Notes under the pieces: generated by a model
What the model was told of the DNA's origin: nothing
The model's database searches: none
What the model saw: only the letters and a program-made list of their open reading frames with translations
Program-made: the position numbers and the translations under genes
In this document: piece after piece, positions 17,381-25,600 of the stretch
Layout of the letters: each line of letters opens with the position of its first letter
How positions within the stretch are numbered: the first letter of the stretch is position 1
Origin: Actinomycetes bacterium
GTDB taxonomy: Bacteria > Actinomycetota > Acidimicrobiia > Acidimicrobiales > RAAP-2
Assembly: GCA_021848365.1 (NCBI GenBank)
Contig: JAJZUS010000002.1
Span: 460,229-524,228 of the forward strand
Reading direction: 5' to 3'
DNA: 64,000 nucleotides

Positions 17381-17881
17381 GCTAGCAACGCGAAAGAGCA
17401 GCCACTGGTCGGGTGGCGCGTCAGGACGGTGGGGCACAGGCCGCGACTCGCGTCGGACCTCCCCGTCGGCGAGGTCGCCGGCGACCGAGGTCCAGAGCCG
17501 CTCGGCCGCCTCGTTGCTCGCCTGGAAGGCGATCGCCCAGGGACCCGGATGGCGGCGCAGCGCCCAGCGGGCGAGCTCGCGTCCCCGACCCCGTCCGCGG
17601 ACCCGACGCACGAGGAAGAAGTCCCCGATCGTCGACGGCCCCCCGGCCGGATGATCGACGAGGACGAAGCCCACCGGCTCGCCCGCGAGCCGCGCGAGCC
17701 AGACCTCGGCGTCGACGCTCTCGCGCAGGGCCCGCAGGCGGCGGTCGCGGAAGAGACCCTCGCCGCTCAGGTGCGCGTCGACGTGGGCCGACATGTCGTG
17801 GCGGTAGAACTGGTAGAGCCGCTCGAGGACGATCCGGCTCTCGGGACCCTCGCGCTCGAGGTCGAGGTCGCCTACGCGCAC
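17369..17881 (-). CDS. GNAT-family N-acetyltransferase
   Basis: A 170-residue acetyl-CoA dependent acetyltransferase. The acetyl-CoA binding motif is [18 protein letters not shown] (about residues 94-111), preceded by the beta-strand [21 protein letters not shown] and the following segment give the C-terminal part of the fold. The GTG at 17881 is chosen because a TAGCGT box ends 7 nt upstream; an in-frame start 13 codons earlier is less likely. The substrate is unknown. It converges with typA. Confidence 0.85.
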   Translation of the reverse strand: MRVGDLDLEREGPESRIVLERLYQFYRHDMSAHVDAHLSGEGLFRDRRLRALRESVDAEVWLARLAGEPVGFVLVDHPAGGPSTIGDFFLVRRVRGRGRGRELARWALRRHPGPWAIAFQASNEAAERLWTSVAGDLADGEVRRESRPVPHRPDAPPDQWLLFRVASSGE

Positions 17882-17888
17882 CGCGCCG

Positions 17889-17894
17889 ACGCTA
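17889..17894 (-). promoter_or_regulatory. -10 box TAGCGT, leaderless GNAT gene
   Basis: TAGCGT on the minus strand, 7 nt before the GTG at 17881. Confidence 0.6.
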
Positions 17895-17939
17895 GCCCCC
17901 CCCGCACGCCCGGGGGACACGCCGTCGCGATCGGGCCCG

Positions 17940-18503
17940 TCACGAGGTCATCCCGCCGAGTCCCACGAGGGCCCGGGCGTGCTCGATCTCGCCCATGTGT
18001 CGCAGGCCGTGCTGGTAGATCCAGCACTCGACGCCGTCGAGGCGGGTGATCCCCTCGGGACCCGCGACGCGGGCCGAGAAGGTCGAGGCGAGCGACTCCG
18101 GTAGGGGGTGGGCGACGACGACCTCGCCGAGGGTCGCCGGATCCATCCCCGCGAGCCACGCCTCGGTCCGCGCGAAGACCGCCGCCTGGTAGTCGAGGTA
18201 GGCGGACCAGTCACCGATGCGCTGGCCCGTCATCTCCTCGACGCTGCGGTGCTTGCCGTGGTCGGCGATGGCGAGGTCGAGTCGCCGGGCCCACTCGTCG
18301 TCCCACACCAGGGAGCCGGCTCCGAGCATGAGGGCCGCCCCGTCCTCGATCTGGACGGCGTGGAAGAGCGAGAAGGCGATCGGCAGGACCCCGGGGCGCT
18401 CCACGTGGTTCACGTGGGCGAGGTCCATGGTCTCGGTGGCCTGGAGGTAGAGCGAGTGCAGCGCGCGCACCCGGCGAGACAGCGAGTCGAGGACGAGGTC
18501 CAC
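17940..18503 (-). CDS. DinB-like four-helix protein in the arylsulfatase operon
   Basis: A 187-residue protein with the helical pattern of the DinB/YfiT superfamily of thiol-dependent transferases and metal-binding proteins. Candidate metal-ligand His residues occur in AFSLFHAVQIEDGA (about residue 56) and GLRHMGEIEHARAL (near 170). The start is taken as the second GTG because AAAGGAG lies 5 nt before it; the first GTG would overlap the upstream stop. It follows the arylsulfatase gene with a 2-bp gap, so it is in the same operon. A mycothiol- or metal-dependent detoxifying role is plausible for the family but not shown. Confidence 0.72.
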   Translation of the reverse strand: MDLVLDSLSRRVRALHSLYLQATETMDLAHVNHVERPGVLPIAFSLFHAVQIEDGAALMLGAGSLVWDDEWARRLDLAIADHGKHRSVEEMTGQRIGDWSAYLDYQAAVFARTEAWLAGMDPATLGEVVVAHPLPESLASTFSARVAGPEGITRLDGVECWIYQHGLRHMGEIEHARALVGLGGMTS

Positions 18504-18505
18504 GG

Positions 18506-20761
18506 TCACTCCTTTCCCATCTCGGCCCGGTGGGTCGCGGCGGCGTCGCGCTCCGACGGGCGGGCCCGCACGTGGAAGGCGATCCGCTCGATCTCCCCGG
18601 TGAAGCGGAACGGCTGCTCGTAGTCGGTCGTGATCGGGGCGTGAGTGTCGCAGCCGATGTCGAGTCCCGACGACCCGAGGATGCGGACGAACTGCGGGAT
18701 CGCTCCGGCGCCGATCGTGAGGTCGTCGACGCCGAGGGTGACGCGACCGGCCTGCCCCTCTCGCTCGAAGCGGGCCCACAGACGGTGCCGCCCGGCCTCC
18801 ACTCGCAGGGGCGCGCTGACGCGGCCCTCGCGGCCGAGCGCGTTGTAGTTGAAGTGGATCGCCCCGTCCTGGAGGAACCACCCGATCCCGAGGTCGCCCC
18901 CACCCCGGGCGAAGAGCACGCCCTCGGTCGCCCCAGTGAGCACGACGTCGGCCTCCACGAGCCAGTCGCGCCCGCCGAAGGCTGGCGCCGCCTCGCTCGG
19001 GATGCGGGCGATCGGCGGGTGGTAGACGTAGTCGCGCCGCGCGTGCACGGTCCCCGGGCGGGCCGGCGCCATGAAGAGCTCGATCCCCCGGTCGTCGAGG
19101 GGCAGCACGCCGTAGCGTTCGGCCTCACCCCACCAGAGCTCGCGCAGCTCGCGGGCGAGGTCGGGGTGCTCGCCGGACCGGTCGTGGCACTCCGAGAAGT
19201 CCTCGTCGAGTCGGTAGAGGGCCCACCGGTCGTCGTCGAAGGGCTGGCCGGCCGGGTGGTAGGTGGTGAGCTTCCATCCGTCGCGGTAGATGCCCCGATG
19301 TCCGAGCTGCTCGAAGTACTGGGTCGAGCGGGTGGGGGCCTCGGGATCGGAGAAGGTGGTGCGCAGCGAGGTCCCGTGCAGCGGGATCTGTTCGACCCCG
19401 TGGTAGGTCGCCGGCATGGTCGCCCCGGCCACGTCGAGGATCGTCGGAGCGATGTCGATCGCGTGGACGAACTGGGTCCGTCGCTCCCCCCGAGCCGCGA
19501 CACCCCGGGGCCAGTGGATGACGAGGGGGTCGCGCACGCCACCCCCGTAGGTGTTCTGCTTGTACCACTTGAGCGGCGTGTTGCCGACCTGGGCCCAGCC
19601 CCACGGGTAGTTGGAGTAGCCGCGCGGCGTGCCGACGTCGTCGAGGCGCGTCGCCACCAGCTCGTCGAGGTCGTCGGTGAGCATGTTGAAGTACGAGAAC
19701 TCGTTCATCACGCCGTAGGGTCCGCCCTCCTGGGAGGCCCCGTTGTCGGAGCAGACGATGAGGAGGGTGTTGTCGAGCTCGCCGGTGCGCTCGAGGAAGT
19801 CGACGAGTCGCCCGATCTGTTCGTCGGCGTGCTCCAGCATCGCCGCGAAAGCCTCCTGGGTGCGCAGCGAGAAGAGGCGCTGGCTGTCGGTGAGGTCGTC
19901 CCAGGGCGGGACGCCGGGGTTGCGGGGCGCGAGGTCGGTCCCCTCGGGGATCACCCCCATCGCGAGCTGTCGGCGGTAGACGCGCTCGCGCACCACGTCG
20001 TAACCCTCGTCGAAGCGGCCCCGCGCTGCGGCGAGGTACGCCGCCGGGGCGTGGTGGGGGGCGTGCTGGGCCCCGAAGGCGAGGTAGGTGAAGAAGGGTC
20101 GGTCGGGTCGGAGTCCCTTCGAGTCGGCGATGAACTGGATGGCCCGATCGACCAGGTCCTCGGAGAGGTGGTAGCCCTCCTCCGGCGTGCGCGGCGGGTC
20201 GACGGGGTGGTGGTCCTCGGTCAGCTCGGGGTAGAACTGGTCGGTCTCGCCGTTGAGGAATCCGTAGAAGCGATCGAATCCCTTGGCGAGGGGCCAGTTG
20301 TGGAAGGGCCCCGCCGCGGACGCCTCGTCCATCGGTGCGAGGTGCCACTTGCCGACCATGAAGGTCGCGTACCCGTGGTCGCGCAGGATCTGCGCCACGG
20401 TGGCGGCCGTGGGCGGGATGGCGCCGCGCATGTTCGGGAATCCCGAGTTCCAGTTGGAGATCGCCCGCATGCCGACGCTGTGGTGGTTGCGCCCGGTGAG
20501 GAAGCAGGCCCGCGAGGGCGAGCAGAGGGCCGTCGTGTGAAAGCCCGTGTACTGCAGGCCCCCGCGCGCCAGGCGGTCGATGCGGGGCGTCGCGATCTCC
20601 GATCCGTAGCAGCCGAGGTGGGCGAAGCCGGTGTCGTCGAGGACGACCAGCACGACGTTCGGGCCGCCGAGGGCGGCGGCCGGCGGCGGCCACCAGGGCG
20701 TCGACTCCCGGTACGTCGGCCCGATGACTCCGGAGAACTCCGGCTCGCTGGCTGTCCCCAT
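18506..20761 (-). CDS. Arylsulfatase (type I sulfatase, formylglycine)
   Basis: A 751-residue sulfatase that hydrolyses sulfate esters. The signature C-S-P-S-R-A-x5-GR starts at Cys80, which would be converted to formylglycine by a maturase not seen in the window. Metal-binding Asp residues are in VVLVVLDDTGF (about 41-42) and SDNGASQEGG, and the Lys-His pair is in VGKWHLAP. Its length exceeds the usual 500-560 because of an extra C-terminal beta-rich domain (about 560-750), as in AtsD-type actinobacterial and Pseudomonas-like enzymes. No signal peptide is seen, so it is probably cytosolic. It is transcribed divergently from a TetR gene through overlapping promoters and shares its operon with a DinB-like gene. 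Confidence 0.93.
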   Translation of the reverse strand: MGTASEPEFSGVIGPTYRESTPWWPPPAAALGGPNVVLVVLDDTGFAHLGCYGSEIATPRIDRLARGGLQYTGFHTTALCSPSRACFLTGRNHHSVGMRAISNWNSGFPNMRGAIPPTAATVAQILRDHGYATFMVGKWHLAPMDEASAAGPFHNWPLAKGFDRFYGFLNGETDQFYPELTEDHHPVDPPRTPEEGYHLSEDLVDRAIQFIADSKGLRPDRPFFTYLAFGAQHAPHHAPAAYLAAARGRFDEGYDVVRERVYRRQLAMGVIPEGTDLAPRNPGVPPWDDLTDSQRLFSLRTQEAFAAMLEHADEQIGRLVDFLERTGELDNTLLIVCSDNGASQEGGPYGVMNEFSYFNMLTDDLDELVATRLDDVGTPRGYSNYPWGWAQVGNTPLKWYKQNTYGGGVRDPLVIHWPRGVAARGERRTQFVHAIDIAPTILDVAGATMPATYHGVEQIPLHGTSLRTTFSDPEAPTRSTQYFEQLGHRGIYRDGWKLTTYHPAGQPFDDDRWALYRLDEDFSECHDRSGEHPDLARELRELWWGEAERYGVLPLDDRGIELFMAPARPGTVHARRDYVYHPPIARIPSEAAPAFGGRDWLVEADVVLTGATEGVLFARGGGDLGIGWFLQDGAIHFNYNALGREGRVSAPLRVEAGRHRLWARFEREGQAGRVTLGVDDLTIGAGAIPQFVRILGSSGLDIGCDTHAPITTDYEQPFRFTGEIERIAFHVRARPSERDAAATHRAEMGKE

Positions 20762-20781
20762 CGCCCCCCCCTCCGAGGCTC

Positions 20782-20810
20782 AGTGTAGATATTGACACAC
20801 CAATTGCCAA
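20782..20810 (-). promoter_or_regulatory. Promoter of the arylsulfatase operon
   Basis: On the minus strand TTGGCA (20805-20810) and TACACT (20782-20787) are 17 bp apart. The -10 lies just upstream of the arylsulfatase ATG. Confidence 0.6.
20783..20798. promoter_or_regulatory. Candidate TetR operator between the divergent operons
   Basis: GTGTAGATATTGACAC is an imperfect palindrome (12 of 16 positions). It overlaps the -10 box of the arylsulfatase promoter and the -35 box of the TetR promoter, so one bound repressor could block both operons. Confidence 0.5.
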
Positions 20811-20820
20811 TACCTATCCT
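20792..20820 (+). promoter_or_regulatory. Promoter of the TetR-dehalogenase-sulfatase operon
   Basis: A consensus TTGACA (20792-20797), a 17-bp spacer and TATCCT (20815-20820). Transcription should start close to 20827, at the A of an ATG. Confidence 0.7.
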
Positions 20821-20826
20821 TCGGGG

Positions 20827-20862
20827 ATGCCCCGACCTCTCGTCGAACCGGCGTGGTGCTAG
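20827..20862 (+). other. Possible leaderless 11-codon upstream ORF
   Basis: An ATG lies exactly 6 nt after the -10 box and opens an 11-codon frame (MPRPLVEPAWC) that stops at 20862. It overlaps the TetR GTG in a different frame. It could be a leader peptide, or the original N-terminus of the TetR gene after a 1-nt shift. Confidence 0.35.
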
Positions 20863-21446
20863 TCGAGGACTCCCTCGACGGTCGCCACCAGCGACGCGTC
20901 GCCAACCGCGCCGCGGTCCTCGACGCGATGATCACGCTCTGGAGCGAGGGTCGCTACGAGGCCCGCGCCGCCGAGATCGCGGAGCGGGCGGGCCTCTCAC
21001 CCCGCTCCCTCTTTCGCTACTTCGACGACCTCGACGACCTCGTGCGCGCGACGATCGAGCACGTGCTCTCCCTCATGGGCGCGGTCGGCGAGGTGCGCGC
21101 CGCCCCCGCGGACCCCACCGCGCACAAGGTCCGAGCCCTCGTCGCGAATCGTGACGAGCTCTACGACGTCGTGGGCGTGGCGGCCCACGCTGCCCGGGTC
21201 GCCCAGCACCGCTCGGCCCTCGTCGCCGAGCGCATCGCCACGACGCGCCGCACCGCGCGCGACCAGGTGGCGCGACTCTTCGCCCCCGAGCTCGCCCGGG
21301 CGCCGGAGGGTACCCTCGAGCTGGTCGACCTCCTCACGTCGTTCGAGTCCTGGGAGCTGCGCCAGGGTCTGAGTCCCGCGGCACGCCAGCGCGTCGAACC
21401 CCGTCTCGTCGCGACGCTGACCGATCTGCTGAGCCGGGAGGGATGA
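20853..21446 (+). CDS. TetR-family regulator of the sulfatase/dehalogenase island
   Basis: A 197-residue regulator with an N-terminal TetR helix-turn-helix (about residues 12-58: AAEIAERAGLSPRSLFRYFDD) and a variable ligand-binding C-terminal domain. The GTG at 20853 is the first start in this frame, but the transcription start predicted from the promoter points to an ATG in another frame at 20827, so the N-terminus is uncertain. The stop overlaps the dehalogenase start by 4 bp, so the regulator is cotranscribed with its likely targets. It probably binds the palindrome at 20783-20798 and also controls the divergent arylsulfatase operon (inference). Confidence 0.85.
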   Translation: MVLVEDSLDGRHQRRVANRAAVLDAMITLWSEGRYEARAAEIAERAGLSPRSLFRYFDDLDDLVRATIEHVLSLMGAVGEVRAAPADPTAHKVRALVANRDELYDVVGVAAHAARVAQHRSALVAERIATTRRTARDQVARLFAPELARAPEGTLELVDLLTSFESWELRQGLSPAARQRVEPRLVATLTDLLSREG

Positions 21447-22342
21447 TGAGACTGCTGCGCACACCCGAGGAGCGCTTCGCCGACCTCCCCGACTACCCCT
21501 TCGAGCCCCACTACGCCGTCGTCGGCGACGAGATCCGCGTGCACTACCTCGACGAGGGGCCCGCGAACGGCGAGGTCGTCATCCTGATGCACGGCGAGCC
21601 CTCCTGGTCGTACCTCTACCGGAAGATGGTCCCCCACCTCGTCGACGCCGGACGGCGCGTCGTCGCCCCCGACCTCGTCGGCTTCGGCAAATCAGACAAG
21701 CCCGCCGACCGGGCCGACTGCACCTACGCCCGCCACGTGGCCTGGATGAGCGAGCTCCTCGTCGACCAGCTCGACCTCACCGCGGCGACCCTCGTCGGCC
21801 AGGACTGGGGTGGGTTGATCGGGTTGCGGGTCCTCACCGGTGCGCCGGACCGGTTCGCCCGCATCGTCGTCGCCAACACCGGACTCCCAACCGGCGACCA
21901 GCGGCTCTCCGAGGCCTTCCTCGCGTGGCAGGACTACGCGCGGACCTCCCCCGTCTTCCCCGTCGGACGGATCGTCGCGGGCGGGTGCGCCGAGCCACCC
22001 GACCCGCAGGTCGTCGCCGCCTACGACGCCCCGTTCCCCGACGAGTCCTTCAAGGAGGCGGCCCGCATCTTCCCGAGCCTCGTCCCCACCTCGCCCGACG
22101 ACCCCGCGGCGGCCGACAACCGGGCCGCCTGGGAGGTCCTGCGGGCCTGGACCAGGCCCCTGCTCTGCGCCTTCTCCGACCGGGACCCGATCACCGCCGG
22201 GGGCGACCGACCCTTCCGCGAGCTCGTCCCCGGGGCCACCGGGCAGCCCCACACCACCGTCGAGGGCGCCGGCCACTTCCTCCAGGAGGATCGCGGGCCC
22301 GAGTTCGCCCGCGTGATCCTCGACTTCCTGGAGCGGACGTGA
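21443..22342 (+). CDS. Haloalkane dehalogenase, HLD-I type
   Basis: A 299-residue alpha/beta hydrolase that replaces the halogen of a haloalkane with hydroxyl through an aspartyl-ester intermediate. HGEPSWSYLYRKM (residues 50-62) forms the oxyanion-hole segment typical of DhlA-type enzymes; the nucleophile Asp121 and halide-binding Trp122 are in VGQDWGG; the catalytic acid is probably an Asp of FSDRDPIT; the base is His278 in GAGHFLQED. A lid region lies between about 150 and 230. The ATG overlaps the TetR stop (ATGA), and the TGA overlaps the start of the SRPBCC gene. Close relatives include epoxide hydrolases, but Trp after the nucleophile supports dehalogenase. The actual substrate is unknown. 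Confidence 0.82.
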   Translation: MMRLLRTPEERFADLPDYPFEPHYAVVGDEIRVHYLDEGPANGEVVILMHGEPSWSYLYRKMVPHLVDAGRRVVAPDLVGFGKSDKPADRADCTYARHVAWMSELLVDQLDLTAATLVGQDWGGLIGLRVLTGAPDRFARIVVANTGLPTGDQRLSEAFLAWQDYARTSPVFPVGRIVAGGCAEPPDPQVVAAYDAPFPDESFKEAARIFPSLVPTSPDDPAAADNRAAWEVLRAWTRPLLCAFSDRDPITAGGDRPFRELVPGATGQPHTTVEGAGHFLQEDRGPEFARVILDFLERT

Positions 22343-22740
22343 GCGCGACCCGGGGCTCGGTGCGCCACTACCTGCGCGTCCGCGCCCCGGCGGCGCGCAT
22401 CTGGCCCTACATCGGCGACCCGACTCGACTGCCCGAGTGGTTCCCCGGGATCACCGAGTGCGTCGTCGAGGGGATGCAGCGAACGATCACGACCGAGATG
22501 GGCCTCTCGATGGTCGAGACGCTGCTCACCAACGATCCCCTCCAGCACCGGTTCCAGTACCGGATCACGTCGGGGATCTTCCGCGAGCACCTCTCGACCC
22601 TCGACGTCCTCGACCTCGGCGACGGGACGTCGGTCGTCGAGTACAGCTGCGACGCCGACCCGGCGCCGCTCGCCCTAATGATCGCGGGTGGCGCCCTCGA
22701 CGGGCTGCGTGCCCTGCAACGACTCGTCGAGGAGGAGTAG
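22339..22740 (+). CDS. SRPBCC (START/Bet v1-like) family protein
   Basis: A 133-residue protein with the SRPBCC pattern: SVRHYLRVRAPAARIWPYIGDP at the N-terminus (in part), PEWFPGITECVVEG, and a C-terminal helix (DGLRALQRLVEEE). The fold encloses a hydrophobic cavity and binds or converts small organic molecules such as polyketides, lipids or aromatics. The GTG start overlaps the dehalogenase stop (GTGA), and the next gene begins immediately after its stop. Its place in a degradation operon suggests binding of a hydrophobic intermediate (inference). Confidence 0.78.
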   Translation: MSATRGSVRHYLRVRAPAARIWPYIGDPTRLPEWFPGITECVVEGMQRTITTEMGLSMVETLLTNDPLQHRFQYRITSGIFREHLSTLDVLDLGDGTSVVEYSCDADPAPLALMIAGGALDGLRALQRLVEEE

Positions 22741-24273
22741 ATGGGACGCAAGATCCTGTTCGTCACGACCGACCAGCAGCGCTACGACACGCTGGGGTGC
22801 AACGGGGGGATCCTCTCGCGCACGCCCGTCGTCGACGGACTCGCCGCCCAGGGGATCCGCTACGAGCGAGCCCTGCCGCAGTCCGTCGTCTGCATGCCCT
22901 CACGCGCCACGATGATCACCGGCCAGCACCCCTCGACCCACGGCGTCTGGATGAACGGCGTGCCCCTGCCGGTCGACGCGCCCTCGGTCGCGGCCACCCT
23001 GCACGAGGCCGGATACCGAACAGCCCTCGTCGGCAAGGCCCACTTCGAGCCGTACTTCGACGCCTTCGGTCGCTTCCTCGAGAACACCCTCAGCCGAGTC
23101 GGCACGACCCCGCCGGACGGCACGCACCGGGGCTTCGAGCACCTCGAGCTCGCCACCCACGGCGTCATGGGCAACCTCCACTACGCCCGCTGGATCCGCG
23201 AGAACCATCCGGAGATGGTCGGCCAGTTCTACGCCACCGTCGACGCCGACCTCCAGGTGAACGCCGCGGGCGGGGGCGACACCGGCGCCCCGCAGGTCAA
23301 GGTCAACCAGGTGCCCCGCGAGTGGTACCACACCGACTGGGTCGCCGACCGCACGATCGCCTGGCTCGACTCCCTCGGCGCCGACGAGGACTGGTTCTGC
23401 TGGATGAGCTTCCCCGATCCCCACCACCCCTGGGACCCGCCCCAGTCCGAGATGGGGCGCGTCAACTGGCGCGACGTCGATCTGCCGGCGGGGTACCCCG
23501 AGTCGGCGTCCGAGCGCGAGGCCCTCCTCGACGCGAAGCCCCGACACTGGCGGCTCTGGTACGAGGGGTCGCTGGTGTCGAACTACGAGGCGCCCCCCGC
23601 CTGGGTTCCCGCGACGCTCACGCCCGACCAGGTGCGCGAGGTCAACGCTCGCAACGCCGTCGAGGTCGAGCTGATCGACGAAGCCCTCGGTCGAGTGCTG
23701 CGAGCGATCTCGGCCCGGGGCTGGGACGAGGATCTCGACGTGATCTTCACGACCGACCACGGTGAGCTCCAGGGCGACTTCGGACTCCTCTTCAAGGGTC
23801 CCTACCACGTCGACGCCCTGATGCGCCTGCCCCTCATCTGGCGGCCGGCTCCCTCGGCCGCCGTCGCCCCGGCCGTCGTGTCGCGCCCGGTGGGGCTCGT
23901 GGACCTCGCGCCGACCTTCTGCGCGATCGCCGGCGTCGCGACGCCGAGCACCTTCGAGGGGACCGCACTGCCCACCGACCCCCGTAGCGAGCGCGACCCG
24001 GTCCTCACCGAGTGGGACTCGGCCCTCTTCGGGGTCGACGTGCACCTGCGCACCATCACCCACGGCGACCTCGTCTGCACCACCTACCTCCCCGGCACGG
24101 TCCACGACGGCAGCGAGGGGGAGCTCTACTCACTCGCCGACGACCCGCTGCAGCGCGAGAACCGCTTCGACGACCGATCACTCCGAGCGCGGCGTGACGA
24201 GCTCGTCGACGAGATGCGCGCGCTGCGACCGCCCGAGACGTCTCCACGCCGACCCCTCATCGCTCCCGTGTGA
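22741..24273 (+). CDS. Sulfatase (alkaline phosphatase superfamily)
   Basis: A 510-residue type I sulfatase. The formylglycine motif is C-M-P-S-R-A-x-MITGQ starting at Cys51. Metal and sulfate ligands are suggested by FVTTDQQRYDTLGC at the N-terminus, VGKAHFEPY and FTTDHGELQGDFG (about 340). The sequence differs from the arylsulfatase on the other side of the regulator: it is shorter, lacks the extra C-terminal domain, and resembles choline-sulfatase or N-sulfoglucosamine sulfohydrolase-like proteins (related phosphonate monoester hydrolases also share the fold). It starts directly after the SRPBCC stop (TAGATG). A formylglycine-generating enzyme must be encoded elsewhere. Confidence 0.88.
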   Translation: MGRKILFVTTDQQRYDTLGCNGGILSRTPVVDGLAAQGIRYERALPQSVVCMPSRATMITGQHPSTHGVWMNGVPLPVDAPSVAATLHEAGYRTALVGKAHFEPYFDAFGRFLENTLSRVGTTPPDGTHRGFEHLELATHGVMGNLHYARWIRENHPEMVGQFYATVDADLQVNAAGGGDTGAPQVKVNQVPREWYHTDWVADRTIAWLDSLGADEDWFCWMSFPDPHHPWDPPQSEMGRVNWRDVDLPAGYPESASEREALLDAKPRHWRLWYEGSLVSNYEAPPAWVPATLTPDQVREVNARNAVEVELIDEALGRVLRAISARGWDEDLDVIFTTDHGELQGDFGLLFKGPYHVDALMRLPLIWRPAPSAAVAPAVVSRPVGLVDLAPTFCAIAGVATPSTFEGTALPTDPRSERDPVLTEWDSALFGVDVHLRTITHGDLVCTTYLPGTVHDGSEGELYSLADDPLQRENRFDDRSLRARRDELVDEMRALRPPETSPRRPLIAPV

Positions 24274-25478
24274 GCTGGTCGAGCGAGGACGGGGGGCCCG
24301 AGCGAACGCAGTGGGCCGACGGAGGCCTCCACCTCCGGGCGACGTCGAGGCTCTCGGTCACGGCGCGCGAGACGCTGGTGGCGACGATGTGCGTCTGGGG
24401 TGGCGAGCGGCTCTACCTGCTCACCCATACTGGCGGCGACGACGCGACGCTCAGCGTCGAGGAGATCGACCCCCTCTCACTCGAGACGATCCGCTCCACC
24501 GGGCCCCTCCCCGCGGGACCCATCTGGCCGGGTGGGCTCGCGGCTCGACCCGACGGCTCGCTCCACGCGGTCGTCGGGCGCTGGGCCTACCGCCTCAGCC
24601 CCGACCTCGAGATCCTCGCCCGACGGGAGCTACCCCGCCGCGCCCCGTACAACTCCTTCGTCACCCTGGGCAGCGGTCCGCTGGTCACGAAGGACTTCGC
24701 CGGGGCGCGGCCCGGCCACGAGACGATGTCCGACGCCCCGAGCGAGTTGGTGGCCCTCGAGCCCGCGAACCTCCAGGTCCTCGACACCCTCGAACTGCCC
24801 GAGGCGAGCGTGGCGCGCCTCTCGGCGCGCGCCGACACGCTCTACGTCGTGGGCGTGGAACATCTCTGGCGGGTCCACTGGGTGGCCGGGCGCCTGCGCC
24901 TCGACGAGGGCTTCGCCGCGCGCTACCGCGACCTGCCCGGCCAGGGCTACGCGTGGGACTGCACGCTGGTGGGCGAGCACGCCTGGCTGCTCGACGACGG
25001 GGAGGGCTCGCATCGCTTCGACGGGACGCTGCGCGGCAAGGGCGTGGCCCTCTCGCCACTGCACCTGACGCGAATCGACCTGAGGACCGCGGCCGTGGAC
25101 CGGGTCGAGATCTGCGGGCGCCCCGGGGGCCTCGTCGCCAATCCTCCCGTCGTCGACCCGGTGCGCCACGTCGCGGTCGGCTACGACTCGGGCAACGGGG
25201 TGCTCGCCGCCTTCGACGAGCTGAGCCTCGCCCCGCTCTGGCGCCGAGACCAGGATCACGCCAGTCACCTCATCCTCTACTCCGCGACGGGCGAGCTGGT
25301 GACCGGCGACGGGCCCGACGTCGTGATCCTCGACGTCGCGACGGGCCGCGAGCTCGGTCGAGCCGTCGGAGCGCTCGCGATGCAGTCGGTGCTCTTCCCC
25401 ACGCCGGGTCAGGGCCGCGACGTCTACGTGGCCTCGTTCCTCTCCCTCGCGCGGATCGTTGTCACCGACGCCTCCTGA
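24270..25478 (+). CDS. Beta-propeller protein at the end of the sulfatase operon
   Basis: A 402-residue protein with repeated strand-turn patterns (for example DGSLHAVVGRWAYRLSPDLE, DTLYVVGVEHLWRVHW and DVVILDVATGRELGR), as in PQQ-like or SMP-30-like propellers. No signal peptide, Cys motif or membrane anchor is seen. The GTG overlaps the preceding sulfatase stop by 4 bp. A lactonase, dehydrogenase or binding role would fit a degradation pathway, but no catalytic residues can be picked out. Confidence 0.65.
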   Translation: MSWSSEDGGPERTQWADGGLHLRATSRLSVTARETLVATMCVWGGERLYLLTHTGGDDATLSVEEIDPLSLETIRSTGPLPAGPIWPGGLAARPDGSLHAVVGRWAYRLSPDLEILARRELPRRAPYNSFVTLGSGPLVTKDFAGARPGHETMSDAPSELVALEPANLQVLDTLELPEASVARLSARADTLYVVGVEHLWRVHWVAGRLRLDEGFAARYRDLPGQGYAWDCTLVGEHAWLLDDGEGSHRFDGTLRGKGVALSPLHLTRIDLRTAAVDRVEICGRPGGLVANPPVVDPVRHVAVGYDSGNGVLAAFDELSLAPLWRRDQDHASHLILYSATGELVTGDGPDVVILDVATGRELGRAVGALAMQSVLFPTPGQGRDVYVASFLSLARIVVTDAS

Positions 25479-25515
25479 GCGGGAGTGGTCCCGCGGGCCC
25501 GGTAGCGTGGTCGCC

Positions 25516-25600
25516 GGAGGGATGCCAGAGCGGACGAATGGAACGGTCTTGAAAACCGTCGTGGGCTTGCTCACCGTGGGTTCGAATCCCACTCCCTCCG
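25516..25600 (+). tRNA. tRNA-Ser(UGA)
   Basis: Class II tRNA: acceptor GGAGGGA pairs with TCCCTCC, the anticodon arm is ACGGT-CTTGAAA-ACCGT with anticodon TGA, and there is a long variable arm (CGTGGGCTTGCTCACC) and a T-loop GGTTCGAATCC. CCA is not encoded. A TAGCGT -10 box ends 7 nt upstream. It overlaps the 3' end of the opposite TetR frame by 30 bp. Confidence 0.97.

Noticed and set aside
24194..25552. Long frame overlapping the propeller gene on the plus strand
   Set aside because: Arg/Pro/Gly-rich shadow of the 24270 gene; it runs into tRNA-Ser.
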